Made by a program: the position numbers and the translations under genes
DNA from: Urbifossiella limnaea
Lineage (GTDB): Bacteria; Planctomycetota; Planctomycetia; Gemmatales; Gemmataceae
Length of the DNA: 64,000 nt
NCBI RefSeq assembly: GCF_007747215.1
Contig: NZ_CP036273.1
Location: 744,001-808,000, forward strand
Direction: 5' to 3'
Notes under the pieces: model-generated
What the model was told of the DNA's origin: nothing
The model's input: only the letters and a program-made list of their open reading frames with translations
Databases searched by the model: none
Shown here: positions 17,318 to 25,546 of the stretch, one piece after another
Layout of the letters: each line of letters begins with the position of its first letter
Position numbering within the stretch: the stretch's first letter is position 1

Positions 17318-18205
17318 ATGCTCCCGGCCGACGTGCTCCGACAGGTCCGACGACTCCACCTGCGGGCGCGGCGCGCCGTCCAGACCGTCCTCGGCGGCGA
17401 GTACCGCTCCGCGTTCAAGGGCGCCGGCCTGTCGTTCGAGGAGGTGCGGGCGTATCAGCCCGGCGACGACGTCCGTGCCATCGACTGGAACGTCACCGCC
17501 CGCACCGGCCAGCCGTTCATCAAGCGGTTCGTCGAGGAGCGCGAGCTGACGCTGCTGCTGGTCGTGGACGTGTCGGGGAGCCAGCGGTTCGGCACCGGGC
17601 CGACCACCAAGCGCGCCGCCGCCGCCGAGCTGGCGGCGCTGCTGTCGCTGGCCGCGGCCGGGAACAACGACCGCGTCGGGCTCGTCGCCTTCAGCACGCA
17701 GGTCGAGCGGTTCGTGCGGCCGGACAAGGGGCCGCGGCACGTCCTCCGGCTGCTCCGCGACATCCTGGCGTTCGAGCCCGAGCACAAGGGGACCGACCTG
17801 GCCGCGGCGCTCGACTTCCTCAACAAGGTGCAGCGGCGGCGGGCGGTGGTGTTCCTGCTGAGCGACTTCCTCGGCGGCGGGTACGAGCGCGCCTTCCGCC
17901 GCACCGCCCGCAAGCACGACCTCGTGGCGGTGCGCACGTCCGACCCGCGCGAACGCACCTGGCCGGCGGCGGGGCTGGTGCGGCTCGAAGACGCCGAGAC
18001 GCGCGAGCAACTGGTGATCGACACGGGCAGCCGGCGGTTCCGGGAGGGGTTCGCGGCGCGGGCGGCGGCGCGGGACGCGGCGTTCCTGAAGCTCGCCCGC
18101 GGGGCCGGGGCCGACGTGATCGAGGCCGGCACCGACGGCCGGCACTTCGACGCGCTCCTGGGCTTCTTCCGCGCCCGCGACCGCCGCCGCCGCGGGGGGC
18201 ACTGA
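17318..18205 (+). CDS. DUF58 domain protein (vWA-like)
   Basis: 295 residues. The N-terminal half has the DUF58 (PF01882) signature GEYRSAFKGAGLSFEEVRAYQPGDDVRAIDWNVTAR. The C-terminal half is a von Willebrand A-like fold with the metal site LLVVDVSGS and a later FLLSDFLGGG. Such proteins normally partner MoxR-type AAA+ ATPases and BatA/BatD-like membrane proteins, probably in cofactor insertion or envelope assembly. Here the next gene is a membrane protein of the right type, but no MoxR gene is present in the flanks. A stem-loop abuts the start codon. Confidence 0.92.
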   Translation: MLPADVLRQVRRLHLRARRAVQTVLGGEYRSAFKGAGLSFEEVRAYQPGDDVRAIDWNVTARTGQPFIKRFVEERELTLLLVVDVSGSQRFGTGPTTKRAAAAELAALLSLAAAGNNDRVGLVAFSTQVERFVRPDKGPRHVLRLLRDILAFEPEHKGTDLAAALDFLNKVQRRRAVVFLLSDFLGGGYERAFRRTARKHDLVAVRTSDPRERTWPAAGLVRLEDAETREQLVIDTGSRRFREGFAARAAARDAAFLKLARGAGADVIEAGTDGRHFDALLGFFRARDRRRRGGH

Positions 18206-18209
18206 CGTG

Positions 18210-19112
18210 ATGCCGCGGCCCGCCGGCCTGCCCCTCCTGCTCCTCCCGCTCCTCCTCGCGGCGCAGCCGGCCGGCGTCGTGCCGCAGGCGGCCGTCGCCC
18301 CCGACGCCCTCTGGCTCGCCGACACCGCCCGCCTCACCGTCACCGTCGAGGGGCCGGCCCCGCTCCGCGTCGAGCTGCCCGAGAAGGCCGACGAGTTGCT
18401 CGACGACGCCAGCCGCCGCGTCTGGAAGATCGACCAGCCCGGCCCGCCCGCCGTCACCCCCCTCGACGGCGGCCGCGAGCGCTGGTCGCGCACGTACCGC
18501 CTGTCGCCGTTCGTCCCCGGCGACTCCGTGCCGGTCGGCTTCGACCCGGTGAAGGTCCGCGCCGGCGGCGCCGCCTTCGACACCACCTTCCCGACCGTTG
18601 CCGTCGTGGTGAAGGCCAGCGGCACGCCGCCGACGCTCGAGGGCGTCGAGGTGCGCGGCATCGAGGACTTGCCGCCGGTCACGCCGCCGCCGCCCGGGCC
18701 GGTCGGGTGGGTGCTGGCGGGCGTGCTCGGGGCGGTGTTCGCGGCGGGAATCGTCGCGGGGCTGGTGCGGAAGTGGCGGGCGAAGCCGCCGGCCCCGCCG
18801 CCGGTCGTGCGGGCGTGGGCCGAACTCGACCGCGCCGCCGCCGCGCCGCCCGGCCCGGCCGCCGAGCGCGTCGCGGCGGCGCTGCGCGAGTACGCGGCCC
18901 GGCGGTTCGGCGTGCCGGCGTTGCACCTGACCACCGCCGAACTCGCCGCCGCCCCGTGGCCCGAGCACTTCCCGGCCGACGTCGTGGCCGCCCTCGCCGA
19001 CATTCTCGCGGCGTGCGACCGGGCCAAGTTCGCCGCCGAGGCGCCGGCCGCCGACCTGATCGGGCCGGCCCGCAGCTGGGTCACGGCGGCGGAGGCGCAG
19101 GTCCGGCCGTGA
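18210..19112 (+). CDS. Membrane protein partner of DUF58 (BatD/DUF4381-like)
   Basis: About 300 residues: signal peptide (GLPLLLLPLLLAAQPAG), an extracytoplasmic beta-rich domain (ALWLADTARLTVTVEGPAPL… FVPGDSVPVGF), a Pro linker (PPVTPPPPGPVG), one transmembrane helix (~170-195, VLAGVLGAVFAAGIVAGLV) and a cytoplasmic helical tail. This layout fits the BatD/DUF4381 proteins found beside DUF58 genes; the family call is by architecture only. A GTG at 18207 directly precedes the ATG at 18210 and either may be used; G-rich sequence lies 7-10 bases upstream. It starts 4 bases after the DUF58 stop, so the two form an operon. Its 3' end overlaps the converging PH-domain gene by 32 bases. Confidence 0.82.
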   Translation: MPRPAGLPLLLLPLLLAAQPAGVVPQAAVAPDALWLADTARLTVTVEGPAPLRVELPEKADELLDDASRRVWKIDQPGPPAVTPLDGGRERWSRTYRLSPFVPGDSVPVGFDPVKVRAGGAAFDTTFPTVAVVVKASGTPPTLEGVEVRGIEDLPPVTPPPPGPVGWVLAGVLGAVFAAGIVAGLVRKWRAKPPAPPPVVRAWAELDRAAAAPPGPAAERVAAALREYAARRFGVPALHLTTAELAAAPWPEHFPADVVAALADILAACDRAKFAAEAPAADLIGPARSWVTAAEAQVRP

Positions 19113-19566
19113 CCAGCGCCTGAATTGCAGCGGCGAACCCGGCCGGGTCGCGGACGCCGGTCAGCCGCAGCACGCGGCCCGAGGTCTCGCTCAGTTCCAC
19201 CCAGCCGACGCCGAGCCGACGCCCCAGCCAGCCCGCGCCGGAGCGGACGGCGCGGAGGTTCGACAGCCACACCGGCGACTCCGGACAGACGAACGGACCC
19301 CAATCAACGAGAATCGCCCTGTCCGTGAGCCGGTACGTCCGTACTACTACCCGATAAGCCGCCCGGCCGAGGGCGAGCGGCCACACGGCCAGGACGGACC
19401 CGTAGAAGGCCAGCGGCGTCGGCTGGTCGGGATGGTGGCCGGCGAGCAGGACGCGGCCGATCACCAGCGCGGCACTGGCGACGACGGCCGCGGCCAGCGC
19501 GGGCACGGCGGCTCGGGGGTGGTAGCCGCGCCACGCCCGGTCCTCGAGATTCCGCCCCGGCCGCAT
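19081..19566 (-). CDS. Membrane protein with bacterial PH domain
   Basis: 161 residues. After a short charged N-terminus there are two hydrophobic helices (VPALAAAVVASAALVIGRVL; FYGSVLAVWPLALGRAAYRV) and then a bacterial PH-like domain (PF03703 type): TYRLTDRAILVDWGPF… VWLSNLRAV… VELSETSGRVLRLTGVRDPAGF. ATG 19566 gives the usual short cytoplasmic start; the frame upstream reads through intergenic sequence. It converges on and overlaps the DUF58-partner gene and diverges from the Xaa-Pro peptidase gene. Function unknown. Confidence 0.8.
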   Translation of the reverse strand: MRPGRNLEDRAWRGYHPRAAVPALAAAVVASAALVIGRVLLAGHHPDQPTPLAFYGSVLAVWPLALGRAAYRVVVRTYRLTDRAILVDWGPFVCPESPVWLSNLRAVRSGAGWLGRRLGVGWVELSETSGRVLRLTGVRDPAGFAAAIQALVTAGPAPPPP

Positions 19567-19746
19567 GACGCCTCCCGGTGATTCCTCGCCGGTCCGATAC
19601 TCTTCACCGGGCGCGAACCCGAATCGCGGCGGACCAAAATTCGCCCGGGTCGGCCGGCCACCGACCGGCGCGTAACCTACAAAGCGTTTAACGGCCGCAC
19701 GAACCCGACTGTCTCGTTCTATCACCCACCCCCAAAGGGGCACGTC

Positions 19747-20898
19747 ATGAACTACCTTGCCCTCCGCCGTCAGGCCTTGCTCCGCGCGTTAAAGACCGGC
19801 GGCCAGCCGGCCGACTCGGTCCTCGTCACCCACCCGGCGAACGTGACGTACCTCACCGGGTACACCGGCGACGGCGCCTACCTCGTGCTCGGCGCCAAGC
19901 ACGCCGTCGTCGTCACCGACACCCGCACCGAGGAGCAGGTCAAGGACGAGTGCCCCGAACTCGGCAAGGACGGCGGGCTCGACCTCCACGTCCGCGGGCA
20001 CGACGCCAGCACCCCGCAGGCCGCCGCCGCGGTTCTGACGAAGGCGGGGGCGAAGGCCGTGGCCGTCGAGGCCGCCCGGATGACGATCGCCGAACTGGAC
20101 GCCTTCCGCGCCCTGGCCCCGAAGGCCGAGTTCGTGCCGGTCAACGGCGCCATCGAGGCGCTCCGCGCGTCGAAGGACCCCGGCGAGGTGGAGAAGATCA
20201 AGGACGCCATCCGGGTCGCCGAGCGGGCGTTCAAGATGTTCGTGGCCACGATCGCCGAGACGGACACCGAGAAGGAGATGGTGGACGCGCTCGAGCACTA
20301 CGTCCGCCGGTGCGGGGCCAGGTGCTCGTCGTTCCCGCCGATCGTGGCCGTGGGCGAGCGCGGGGCGCTGCCGCACGCCGTGCCGACGGCCCGCCCGCTG
20401 TCGGAGGGGAGCAAGCTGCTCGTGGACTGGGGCGCCGACCTGACGTACAAGGCCGACATCACGCGGGTGATTCGCAACCCCTACGGCACGCTCCTGACGC
20501 GCCGCAACAAGGCCGAGCGGACGGCGCACAACCTGGACAAGGTGTATATGACGGTGCTGGCCGCGCAGGACGCGGCGATCGCGCAGCTGCGGCACGGCGC
20601 CGCGGCGAAGGCCGTGGACGCGGCCGCCCGCAAGGTGCTGGCCGCCGCCGGGTACGGCGACTACTTCACGCACGGCCTCGGCCACGGCATCGGCCTGGAG
20701 ATTCACGAGGCGCCGCGCATCCGGTCCAACTCGGACGACGTGCTGGAAGCCGGCATGGTGGTGACGCTGGAGCCGGGCGTGTACATCCCCGGCTGGGGCG
20801 GCGTGCGGATCGAGGACGACTTCCTGATCACCCGCGACGGCTGCCAGAGGCTGACGACGCTGTCGCGCGAGCTGGAGCCGGCCCCGCCGACCGCGTAA
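19747..20898 (+). CDS. M24 family Xaa-Pro aminopeptidase
   Basis: 383 residues. Creatinase-type N-terminal domain (~1-135; [21 protein letters not shown]) and a pita-bread metallopeptidase domain. The five metal ligands are visible: Asp in LLVDWGAD, Asp in YKADITR, His in [14 protein letters not shown], Glu in VTLEPGVY and Glu in VRIEDDF. It removes N-terminal residues before proline from peptides; cytosolic, no signal peptide. The gene ends in a strong bidirectional hairpin shared with the converging DPP-IV-like peptidase gene. Confidence 0.94.
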   Translation: MNYLALRRQALLRALKTGGQPADSVLVTHPANVTYLTGYTGDGAYLVLGAKHAVVVTDTRTEEQVKDECPELGKDGGLDLHVRGHDASTPQAAAAVLTKAGAKAVAVEAARMTIAELDAFRALAPKAEFVPVNGAIEALRASKDPGEVEKIKDAIRVAERAFKMFVATIAETDTEKEMVDALEHYVRRCGARCSSFPPIVAVGERGALPHAVPTARPLSEGSKLLVDWGADLTYKADITRVIRNPYGTLLTRRNKAERTAHNLDKVYMTVLAAQDAAIAQLRHGAAAKAVDAAARKVLAAAGYGDYFTHGLGHGIGLEIHEAPRIRSNSDDVLEAGMVVTLEPGVYIPGWGGVRIEDDFLITRDGCQRLTTLSRELEPAPPTA

Positions 20899-20904
20899 GG
20901 CGGT

Positions 20905-20956
20905 GCGGTAAACACGGTAGGCCGGGGCGCGAGCCCCGGCCTACCGTGTTTACCGC
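20905..20956. terminator. 24-bp hairpin, bidirectional terminator between convergent peptidase genes
   Basis: Perfect arms 20905-20928 and 20933-20956 with a GCGA loop, beginning 7 bases after the Xaa-Pro peptidase stop. The stop codon of the opposite-strand peptidase gene (TAA, 20952-20950) lies inside the right arm. There is no U-run, but length and location suit a shared terminator. Confidence 0.75.
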
Positions 20957-23178
20957 GGCCCCGCCGGCAGGTGCGCCGTCAGGTAGCGCGTCAGCAGCGC
21001 GTACAGGTGGCGCGACGTGTTCGCCCCCTCGTTGATCGAGTGACTCCGCCCCGGGTACGGCATCAGCGTGAACGGCTTGTTCAGCTCGATCAGTCGGTCC
21101 GCCAGCAGTTCCACCCCCTGGTAGTGGCAGTTGTCGTCCCCCGTGCCGTGGACGAGCAGCAGGTTCCCCTTCAGCCCCGCGGCGTGCGTGATCGGCGAGC
21201 CGTGCTTGTAGTCGGCGGCGTTGTCCGCCGGCAGGCCCATGTACCGCTCCTGGTAGATGGTGTCGTACAGCCGCATGTCCGGCACCGGGGCCACGGCCAT
21301 GCCGGTGTGGTACACGTCCGGGTGGCGGAACAGCTGGTTCAGCGTCATCGACCCGCCGCCACTCCAGCCCCACACGCCCACGCGACTCGCGTCCAGGTAC
21401 GGCCGCTGCTTCAGCAGGTCGCGCGCGGCCGCGGCCTGGTCGGCGGACGCCAGCGTGCCGACCTTGCGGTACGCCGCCTTCCGCCAGTCGCGGCCGCGCG
21501 GGCACGGCGTGCCGCGGTTGTCGAAGCACGCCACCGCGTAGCCCTGCTGGGTGAGCATGAGGTGCCACAGGTAGTTGCGGCCACCCCACCGGTCGGTCGC
21601 CGACTGGCCCGCCGGCTCGCCGTAGACGTGGAACACGACCGGGTACTTCTTCGCCGGGTCGAACCCCGCCGGCGGCATCAGCCAGCCGTCGAGCCGCACC
21701 CCGCCGCCGACGTCGGCGCGGACGAACTCGGCCGGCGCCCGCGCCAGCTTCGCCACGGTCTCGCGCAGCTTGTCGTTCGCGGCGAGCACGCGGACGGTCT
21801 TGTGGTCGGGGAGCGACACCAGCTCCGTGCGCGGCGGCAGGCCGAACGCCGAGTGCGTGTGAACCGCGACCTTGCCGCCGGGGGCGATGTCGTAGTCGTG
21901 CCAGCCGGGGCGGTCCGGCGTGAGCCGCTTCGGGGTGCCGCTGCCGTCGATCGCCGTGCGGTAGAGGTACTGCTGCGTCGCGTTCTCGGGCGACGCCAGG
22001 AAGTCCACGGTGCCGGCGGCCTCGTCCACGTGAACGACGCGGATCACGTCGAAGTTCCCGCCGGTGACGCGGCGGAAGAACGAGCCGTCGCGCGCCGCAA
22101 CGTACAGGTGCCGCCAGCCGTCGCGCTCGCTAATCCACGTGAACGCGGCCCCCTTGCCGATCCACTCGATCGGCTCGTCTTGCACGTCGAGCCACGCCCC
22201 GTCGCGCTCCGTCAGCACCGTCCGCACCTTCCCCGTGGCGGCGTCGGCGAGCATCACGTCGACGGCGTTCTGAAGGCGGTTGACGCGCTGCACCACGAGT
22301 TCCGTGGAGTTGCCGGCCCACTCCACCCGCGGCACGTAGTAGTCGGTGCGGGTGTCGCCGGGGATGTCGAGCCAGCGCGGCGGGCCGCCGACCGCGGGGA
22401 CCACGCCGACGCGGCAGAGCGCGTTCCGCTCGCCGGTCCGCGGGTAGGCGAACGTCTTGAGCTTCGGGTACGTGCCGTCGGTGCCGTCGGGGATGGTGAA
22501 GGTCTTCATGCCGCGGGTGTCGAGCTGCCAGAACGCGACCGCCTTGCCGTCCGGGCTCCAGCGCCAGCCGTCGCGGCAGGCGAACTCCTCCTCGTACACC
22601 CAGTCGAAGGTGCCGTTGATGACGTGCTCGGAGCCGCCGGCGGTGAGCCGCACCGCGGCGCCGCCGGCGGCGGGTTCGACGTACAGGTCGTTGCCGCGGA
22701 CGTAGCCGACGCGCGTGCCGTCGGGCGACGGCTTGGCGAACATCAGCGTGGCCGGCGCGGCGTCGCCGCCGAGCTTGGCGAGTTGGCCCGTGGAGCGGCG
22801 GTACGTCCAGTAGTCGCCGCGGGTGTTGCGCCGCCACACGCGGGCGGAGTTCGTGTAGACGACGACGAGGTCGAGGCCGGGGGCGAACTCGTAGCCGTGG
22901 ATCGCCAGCGGCTCCGTCTTCCCGGGCGGGATGAGCTTCGCGGCGGGGACGAGGACTTCTTCGGCGCCGGCGGCGTCCACGCGCACGATGTCGCGGGCGC
23001 CCTTGTGGGTCTTGGCGGGGCGGGTGGTGGTGTAGGCGCCGCCGTCGAGCCAGTGGATCGACGGCGGGGCGTCGCCGCGGAAGTCGTCGGACGCGAAGAC
23101 GCGGTCGAGGGTGAGCTTGTCGGGCTGGGCCGCGGCGGGCGCGGCGGCGAGGAGGACGACGAGCAGCGCGCGGCACAT
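20950..23178 (-). CDS. Secreted S9 family peptidase (dipeptidyl peptidase IV-like)
   Basis: 742 residues with signal peptide [18 protein letters not shown]. An N-terminal beta-propeller (DPPIV_N, PF00930; ~30-480) precedes a C-terminal alpha/beta hydrolase (PF00326). Catalytic residues: Ser in GWSGGG, Asp in GTGDDNCHY and His in GRSHSINEG. It cleaves dipeptides, preferentially after proline, outside the cytoplasm. ATG 23178 was chosen because it starts the signal peptide; the longer frame upstream runs through palindromic intergenic DNA. It faces the Xaa-Pro peptidase gene tail to tail, so two proline-directed peptidases are adjacent. Confidence 0.94.
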   Translation of the reverse strand: MCRALLVVLLAAAPAAAQPDKLTLDRVFASDDFRGDAPPSIHWLDGGAYTTTRPAKTHKGARDIVRVDAAGAEEVLVPAAKLIPPGKTEPLAIHGYEFAPGLDLVVVYTNSARVWRRNTRGDYWTYRRSTGQLAKLGGDAAPATLMFAKPSPDGTRVGYVRGNDLYVEPAAGGAAVRLTAGGSEHVINGTFDWVYEEEFACRDGWRWSPDGKAVAFWQLDTRGMKTFTIPDGTDGTYPKLKTFAYPRTGERNALCRVGVVPAVGGPPRWLDIPGDTRTDYYVPRVEWAGNSTELVVQRVNRLQNAVDVMLADAATGKVRTVLTERDGAWLDVQDEPIEWIGKGAAFTWISERDGWRHLYVAARDGSFFRRVTGGNFDVIRVVHVDEAAGTVDFLASPENATQQYLYRTAIDGSGTPKRLTPDRPGWHDYDIAPGGKVAVHTHSAFGLPPRTELVSLPDHKTVRVLAANDKLRETVAKLARAPAEFVRADVGGGVRLDGWLMPPAGFDPAKKYPVVFHVYGEPAGQSATDRWGGRNYLWHLMLTQQGYAVACFDNRGTPCPRGRDWRKAAYRKVGTLASADQAAAARDLLKQRPYLDASRVGVWGWSGGGSMTLNQLFRHPDVYHTGMAVAPVPDMRLYDTIYQERYMGLPADNAADYKHGSPITHAAGLKGNLLLVHGTGDDNCHYQGVELLADRLIELNKPFTLMPYPGRSHSINEGANTSRHLYALLTRYLTAHLPAGPR

Positions 23179-23300
23179 CGGCGGGCTCCGGGGGTGCGGA
23201 GTCCAGCGTGCCGCGGGAGGCGGTGCGCGACAAGGGCGCTGGCGCGGGTGGGGGCGGATTTGCGGGTCGGGCGGGCCGCAGAATCGGACTCGGGGGCGCC

Positions 23301-23385
23301 GAGCGGCCCACGTCAGTGGGCTGTTGGCTCGGGGCTTGAGCCCCGGAGGGGCGGCCGTGCTTAGCCCGGGGTGGGAACCCCGGGC
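23301..23385. repeat. Cluster of three small palindromes upstream of the S9 peptidase gene
   Basis: Three hairpins in a row: CCCAC-GTCA-GTGGG (23307-23320), GGGGC-TTGA-GCCCC (23331-23344) and GCCCGGGGT-GGGA-ACCCCGGGC (23364-23385). The first is a diverged copy of the accBC spacer unit, with paired (compensatory) changes in the stem. The third matches the hairpin at 43335. They fill much of the 314-base gap 23179-23492, which holds no gene I can support. Confidence 0.75.
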
Positions 23386-23492
23386 GGCGTTCGCGGTGTC
23401 ACTACGATCTGGTGACGCTTCGGGTTTCGCGCCGTTCGTTGTCCGCGCCGCGGCTGTGATCGGCACGCATTATCCGCGACGGCCCGGGTCGG

Positions 23493-24749
23493 TCACGCCG
23501 CCCGGGTCGCGCCGAAAAAAGACGGCGGCGGCGCCTCCCGCAGCGGCGCGCGGCCCAACTCCGCCAGCGCCAGGTTCGCCACCGACCGGCCGATGCTGAT
23601 CGACGCCGTCGCCGCGGGTGAAGGCGCGTTCAGCACATGAACCATCCGCTCCGCCCGGCGGATGAAGAAGTCGTCCTCCAGCTTCCCGTCCGGCCGCACC
23701 GCCTGCGCCCGCACGCCGGCGCCCGCCGGCACCAGGTCGCCGAACTTCACCGCGGGGATCAGCTTCCGCAGCGCGTGCCAGAACGCCCGCCTGCTCGCCG
23801 AGCGGTACATCTCGCCGAGGCCCGTCCACCAGAACGCCTTCGCCATCTTCCAGAACGCCGGGTCGCGGGCGTACTCCAGCAGGTCGCGCACGCTCACGTC
23901 GCGCAGCCGGTACCCCTCGCGCTTGAACGCCAGCACGGCGTTCGGCCCGCACTCGACGCCGCCGCCGATCATCCGCGTGTAGTGGACGCCGAGGAACGGC
24001 AGCCGCGCGTCCGGCACCGGGTAGATGAGGTGCTTGCACAGCCCGGCGGCTTGCGGCGTCAGCTCGTAGTACTCGCCGCGGAACGGGATGATCCGCACGC
24101 CGGGGTCCACGCCGCACGCCTTCGCCACGCGGTCCGAGTGGAGCCCGCCGCAGTTCACCAGCAGCTTCGCGCCGATCGTGCCGGCCGTCGTCTCGACCAC
24201 GAGGCCGTCCGATTCGCGCTTGCAGCCCAGGAACTTCGTGCCGGTGCGGACCGTGCCGCCTGCGGCGGCGATCTTCGCGGCGTACACCTTCGACACCGCG
24301 GTGTAGTTGACGATGCCCGTCTCGCTGACGCGCAGCCCGGCGACCCCGGCGACGTGCGGCTCGACCTCGCGCATCTCGGCGACGCTCAGCCGCTTCAGCC
24401 CGACGAGCCCGTTCGCGGTGCCGCGCCGCTCCAACTCCGCGAGCGCCGGCAGCTCCGATTCGCTGGTGGCGACGACGAGCTTGCCGCAGCGGTCGTGGGG
24501 GACGCCGTTGTCGGCGCAGAAGCGGTACATCCGCTCGCGGCCGTCGGCGCAGTTGCGGGCCTTCGCCGAGCCGGGCTTGTAGTACAGGCCGCTGTGGATG
24601 ACGCCGCTGTTGTGCCCTGTCTGGTGGCGCGCGACCTCGGCCTCGGTCTCGACCACGGTGACGGCGAGCCCGGCCTCCTCGGCCAGCGCCATCCCGGTGG
24701 CGAGCCCGACGATGCCGCCGCCGACCACGAGTACGTCCGTCCGTTCCAC
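23493..24749 (-). CDS. lhgO: L-2-hydroxyglutarate oxidase family FAD enzyme
   Basis: 418 residues. FAD-dependent oxidoreductase of the DAO fold: dinucleotide loop VLVVGGGIVGLATGMALAE at the N-terminus, TGHNSGVIHSGLYY (LhgO hallmark), GIVNYTAVSKVYA, RGEYYEL and SIGRSVANLALAELG near the C-terminus. The family oxidises L-2-hydroxyglutarate to 2-oxoglutarate, passing electrons to the membrane quinone pool or oxygen. The start is GTG (24749-24747), with GGAG 8 bases upstream. A 125-bp palindromic element lies immediately upstream, between it and the GmhB-like gene on the same strand. Confidence 0.9.
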   Translation of the reverse strand: MERTDVLVVGGGIVGLATGMALAEEAGLAVTVVETEAEVARHQTGHNSGVIHSGLYYKPGSAKARNCADGRERMYRFCADNGVPHDRCGKLVVATSESELPALAELERRGTANGLVGLKRLSVAEMREVEPHVAGVAGLRVSETGIVNYTAVSKVYAAKIAAAGGTVRTGTKFLGCKRESDGLVVETTAGTIGAKLLVNCGGLHSDRVAKACGVDPGVRIIPFRGEYYELTPQAAGLCKHLIYPVPDARLPFLGVHYTRMIGGGVECGPNAVLAFKREGYRLRDVSVRDLLEYARDPAFWKMAKAFWWTGLGEMYRSASRRAFWHALRKLIPAVKFGDLVPAGAGVRAQAVRPDGKLEDDFFIRRAERMVHVLNAPSPAATASISIGRSVANLALAELGRAPLREAPPPSFFGATRAA

Positions 24750-24769
24750 GCGAATCGCTCCGAAGAATG

Positions 24770-24894
24770 AAGACCGGATTGCCACAAAAAGGCACGAAAA
24801 GACACAAAAAGAAACCAAATCCAAGACAGAGTTTGATCTCGGCTCTGTCTTCCTTTTGTGTCTTTTCGTGCCCTTTTTGTGGCAATCCGGTCTT
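24770..24894. repeat. AT-rich palindromic element, copy 1 (CACAAAAAGG family)
   Basis: Left arm 24770-24809 (40 nt) and right arm 24854-24894 (41 nt) are complementary apart from one extra G in the right arm. Between them, AAGACAGAG (24823-24831) and CTCTGTCTT (24843-24851) form a second stem. Each arm is a tandem of CAC-A/G-AAAA units about 10 nt apart. Base composition (A/T-rich, poly-A on one arm) is unlike the surrounding genes. It lies between lhgO and the GmhB-like gene. Confidence 0.9.
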
Positions 24895-24904
24895 GGTCTG
24901 CTTC

Positions 24905-25498
24905 CTACGCCGCGCGGCGGGCCGCAGCGCCGAGGCCGAGCTTGGCCACCGCGTCGGCCAGGTCGGTCGCCACGAGCTCCAGGTTCAGCCCGTCGCGGTC
25001 GAGGGCGGTGGCGTCCACGCCGGCCCCATAGCCGGTGCGCACCAGCACCGTGCGACAGCCGACCGCGGCGCCGGCCGCCAGGTCCGTCTCGCGGTCGCCG
25101 ACCATCCAGGATTGCGTGGGGTCGAGGCCCAGGTCGGCGGCCGCGGCGCGGAGCATCCCCGCCCCCGGCTTGCGACACTCGCACCGGGTGCGGTACGCGG
25201 CCACTTCGCCGTCGGGGTGGTGCGGGCAGTAGTAGAAGGCGTCGATGCGGGCGCCGTAGCCGGCGATCTGCTCGGCGAGGAAGGCGTGGACGGCCTCGAC
25301 CGCGGCCTCGGTGAACATCCCCTTCGCCACGCCGGCCTGGTTGGTGACGACCACGACCGCCCGGCCGGCGCGGTTCAGCGCCGCGACGGCCTCGGCGGCG
25401 CCGGGGATCAGCCGCACGCGGGACGTGCAGCCGACGTAGTGGGCGTCCTCGATGAGGACGCCGTCGCGGTCGAGGAAGACGGCGGGTCGGAGGTTCAT
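24905..25498 (-). CDS. gmhB: HAD phosphatase, D,D-heptose 1,7-bisphosphate phosphatase-like
   Basis: 197 residues. HAD IIIA phosphatase: nucleophile motif FLDRDGVL (residues 8-15), VVVTNQAGVAKG, the zinc loop CPHHP … C.C.KP (CECRKPGAGM) and the terminal acidic motif VGDRETDLAAG. In lipopolysaccharide heptose synthesis GmhB removes the 7-phosphate from D-glycero-D-manno-heptose 1,7-bisphosphate; related enzymes act on histidinol phosphate, so substrate is inferred from motif order. Cytosolic. The same-strand gene downstream is lhgO, separated by a palindromic element. Confidence 0.87.
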   Translation of the reverse strand: MNLRPAVFLDRDGVLIEDAHYVGCTSRVRLIPGAAEAVAALNRAGRAVVVVTNQAGVAKGMFTEAAVEAVHAFLAEQIAGYGARIDAFYYCPHHPDGEVAAYRTRCECRKPGAGMLRAAAADLGLDPTQSWMVGDRETDLAAGAAVGCRTVLVRTGYGAGVDATALDRDGLNLELVATDLADAVAKLGLGAAARRAA

Positions 25499-25546
25499 GG
25501 CCGCGGATTGTGGCGGACCGGCGGCCGCGCGGTCAAGCCGAACCGG

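Noticed and set aside
23179-23492. 162-codon plus frame 23111-23599 and the extended start of the S9 peptidase
   Set aside because: Both read through the palindromic hairpins. The peptidase has a proper signal peptide at 23178.
24770-24894. CRISPR array or insertion-sequence ends
   Set aside because: The ~10-nt units are too short for CRISPR repeats, there are no spacers, and no transposase or target duplication is visible.
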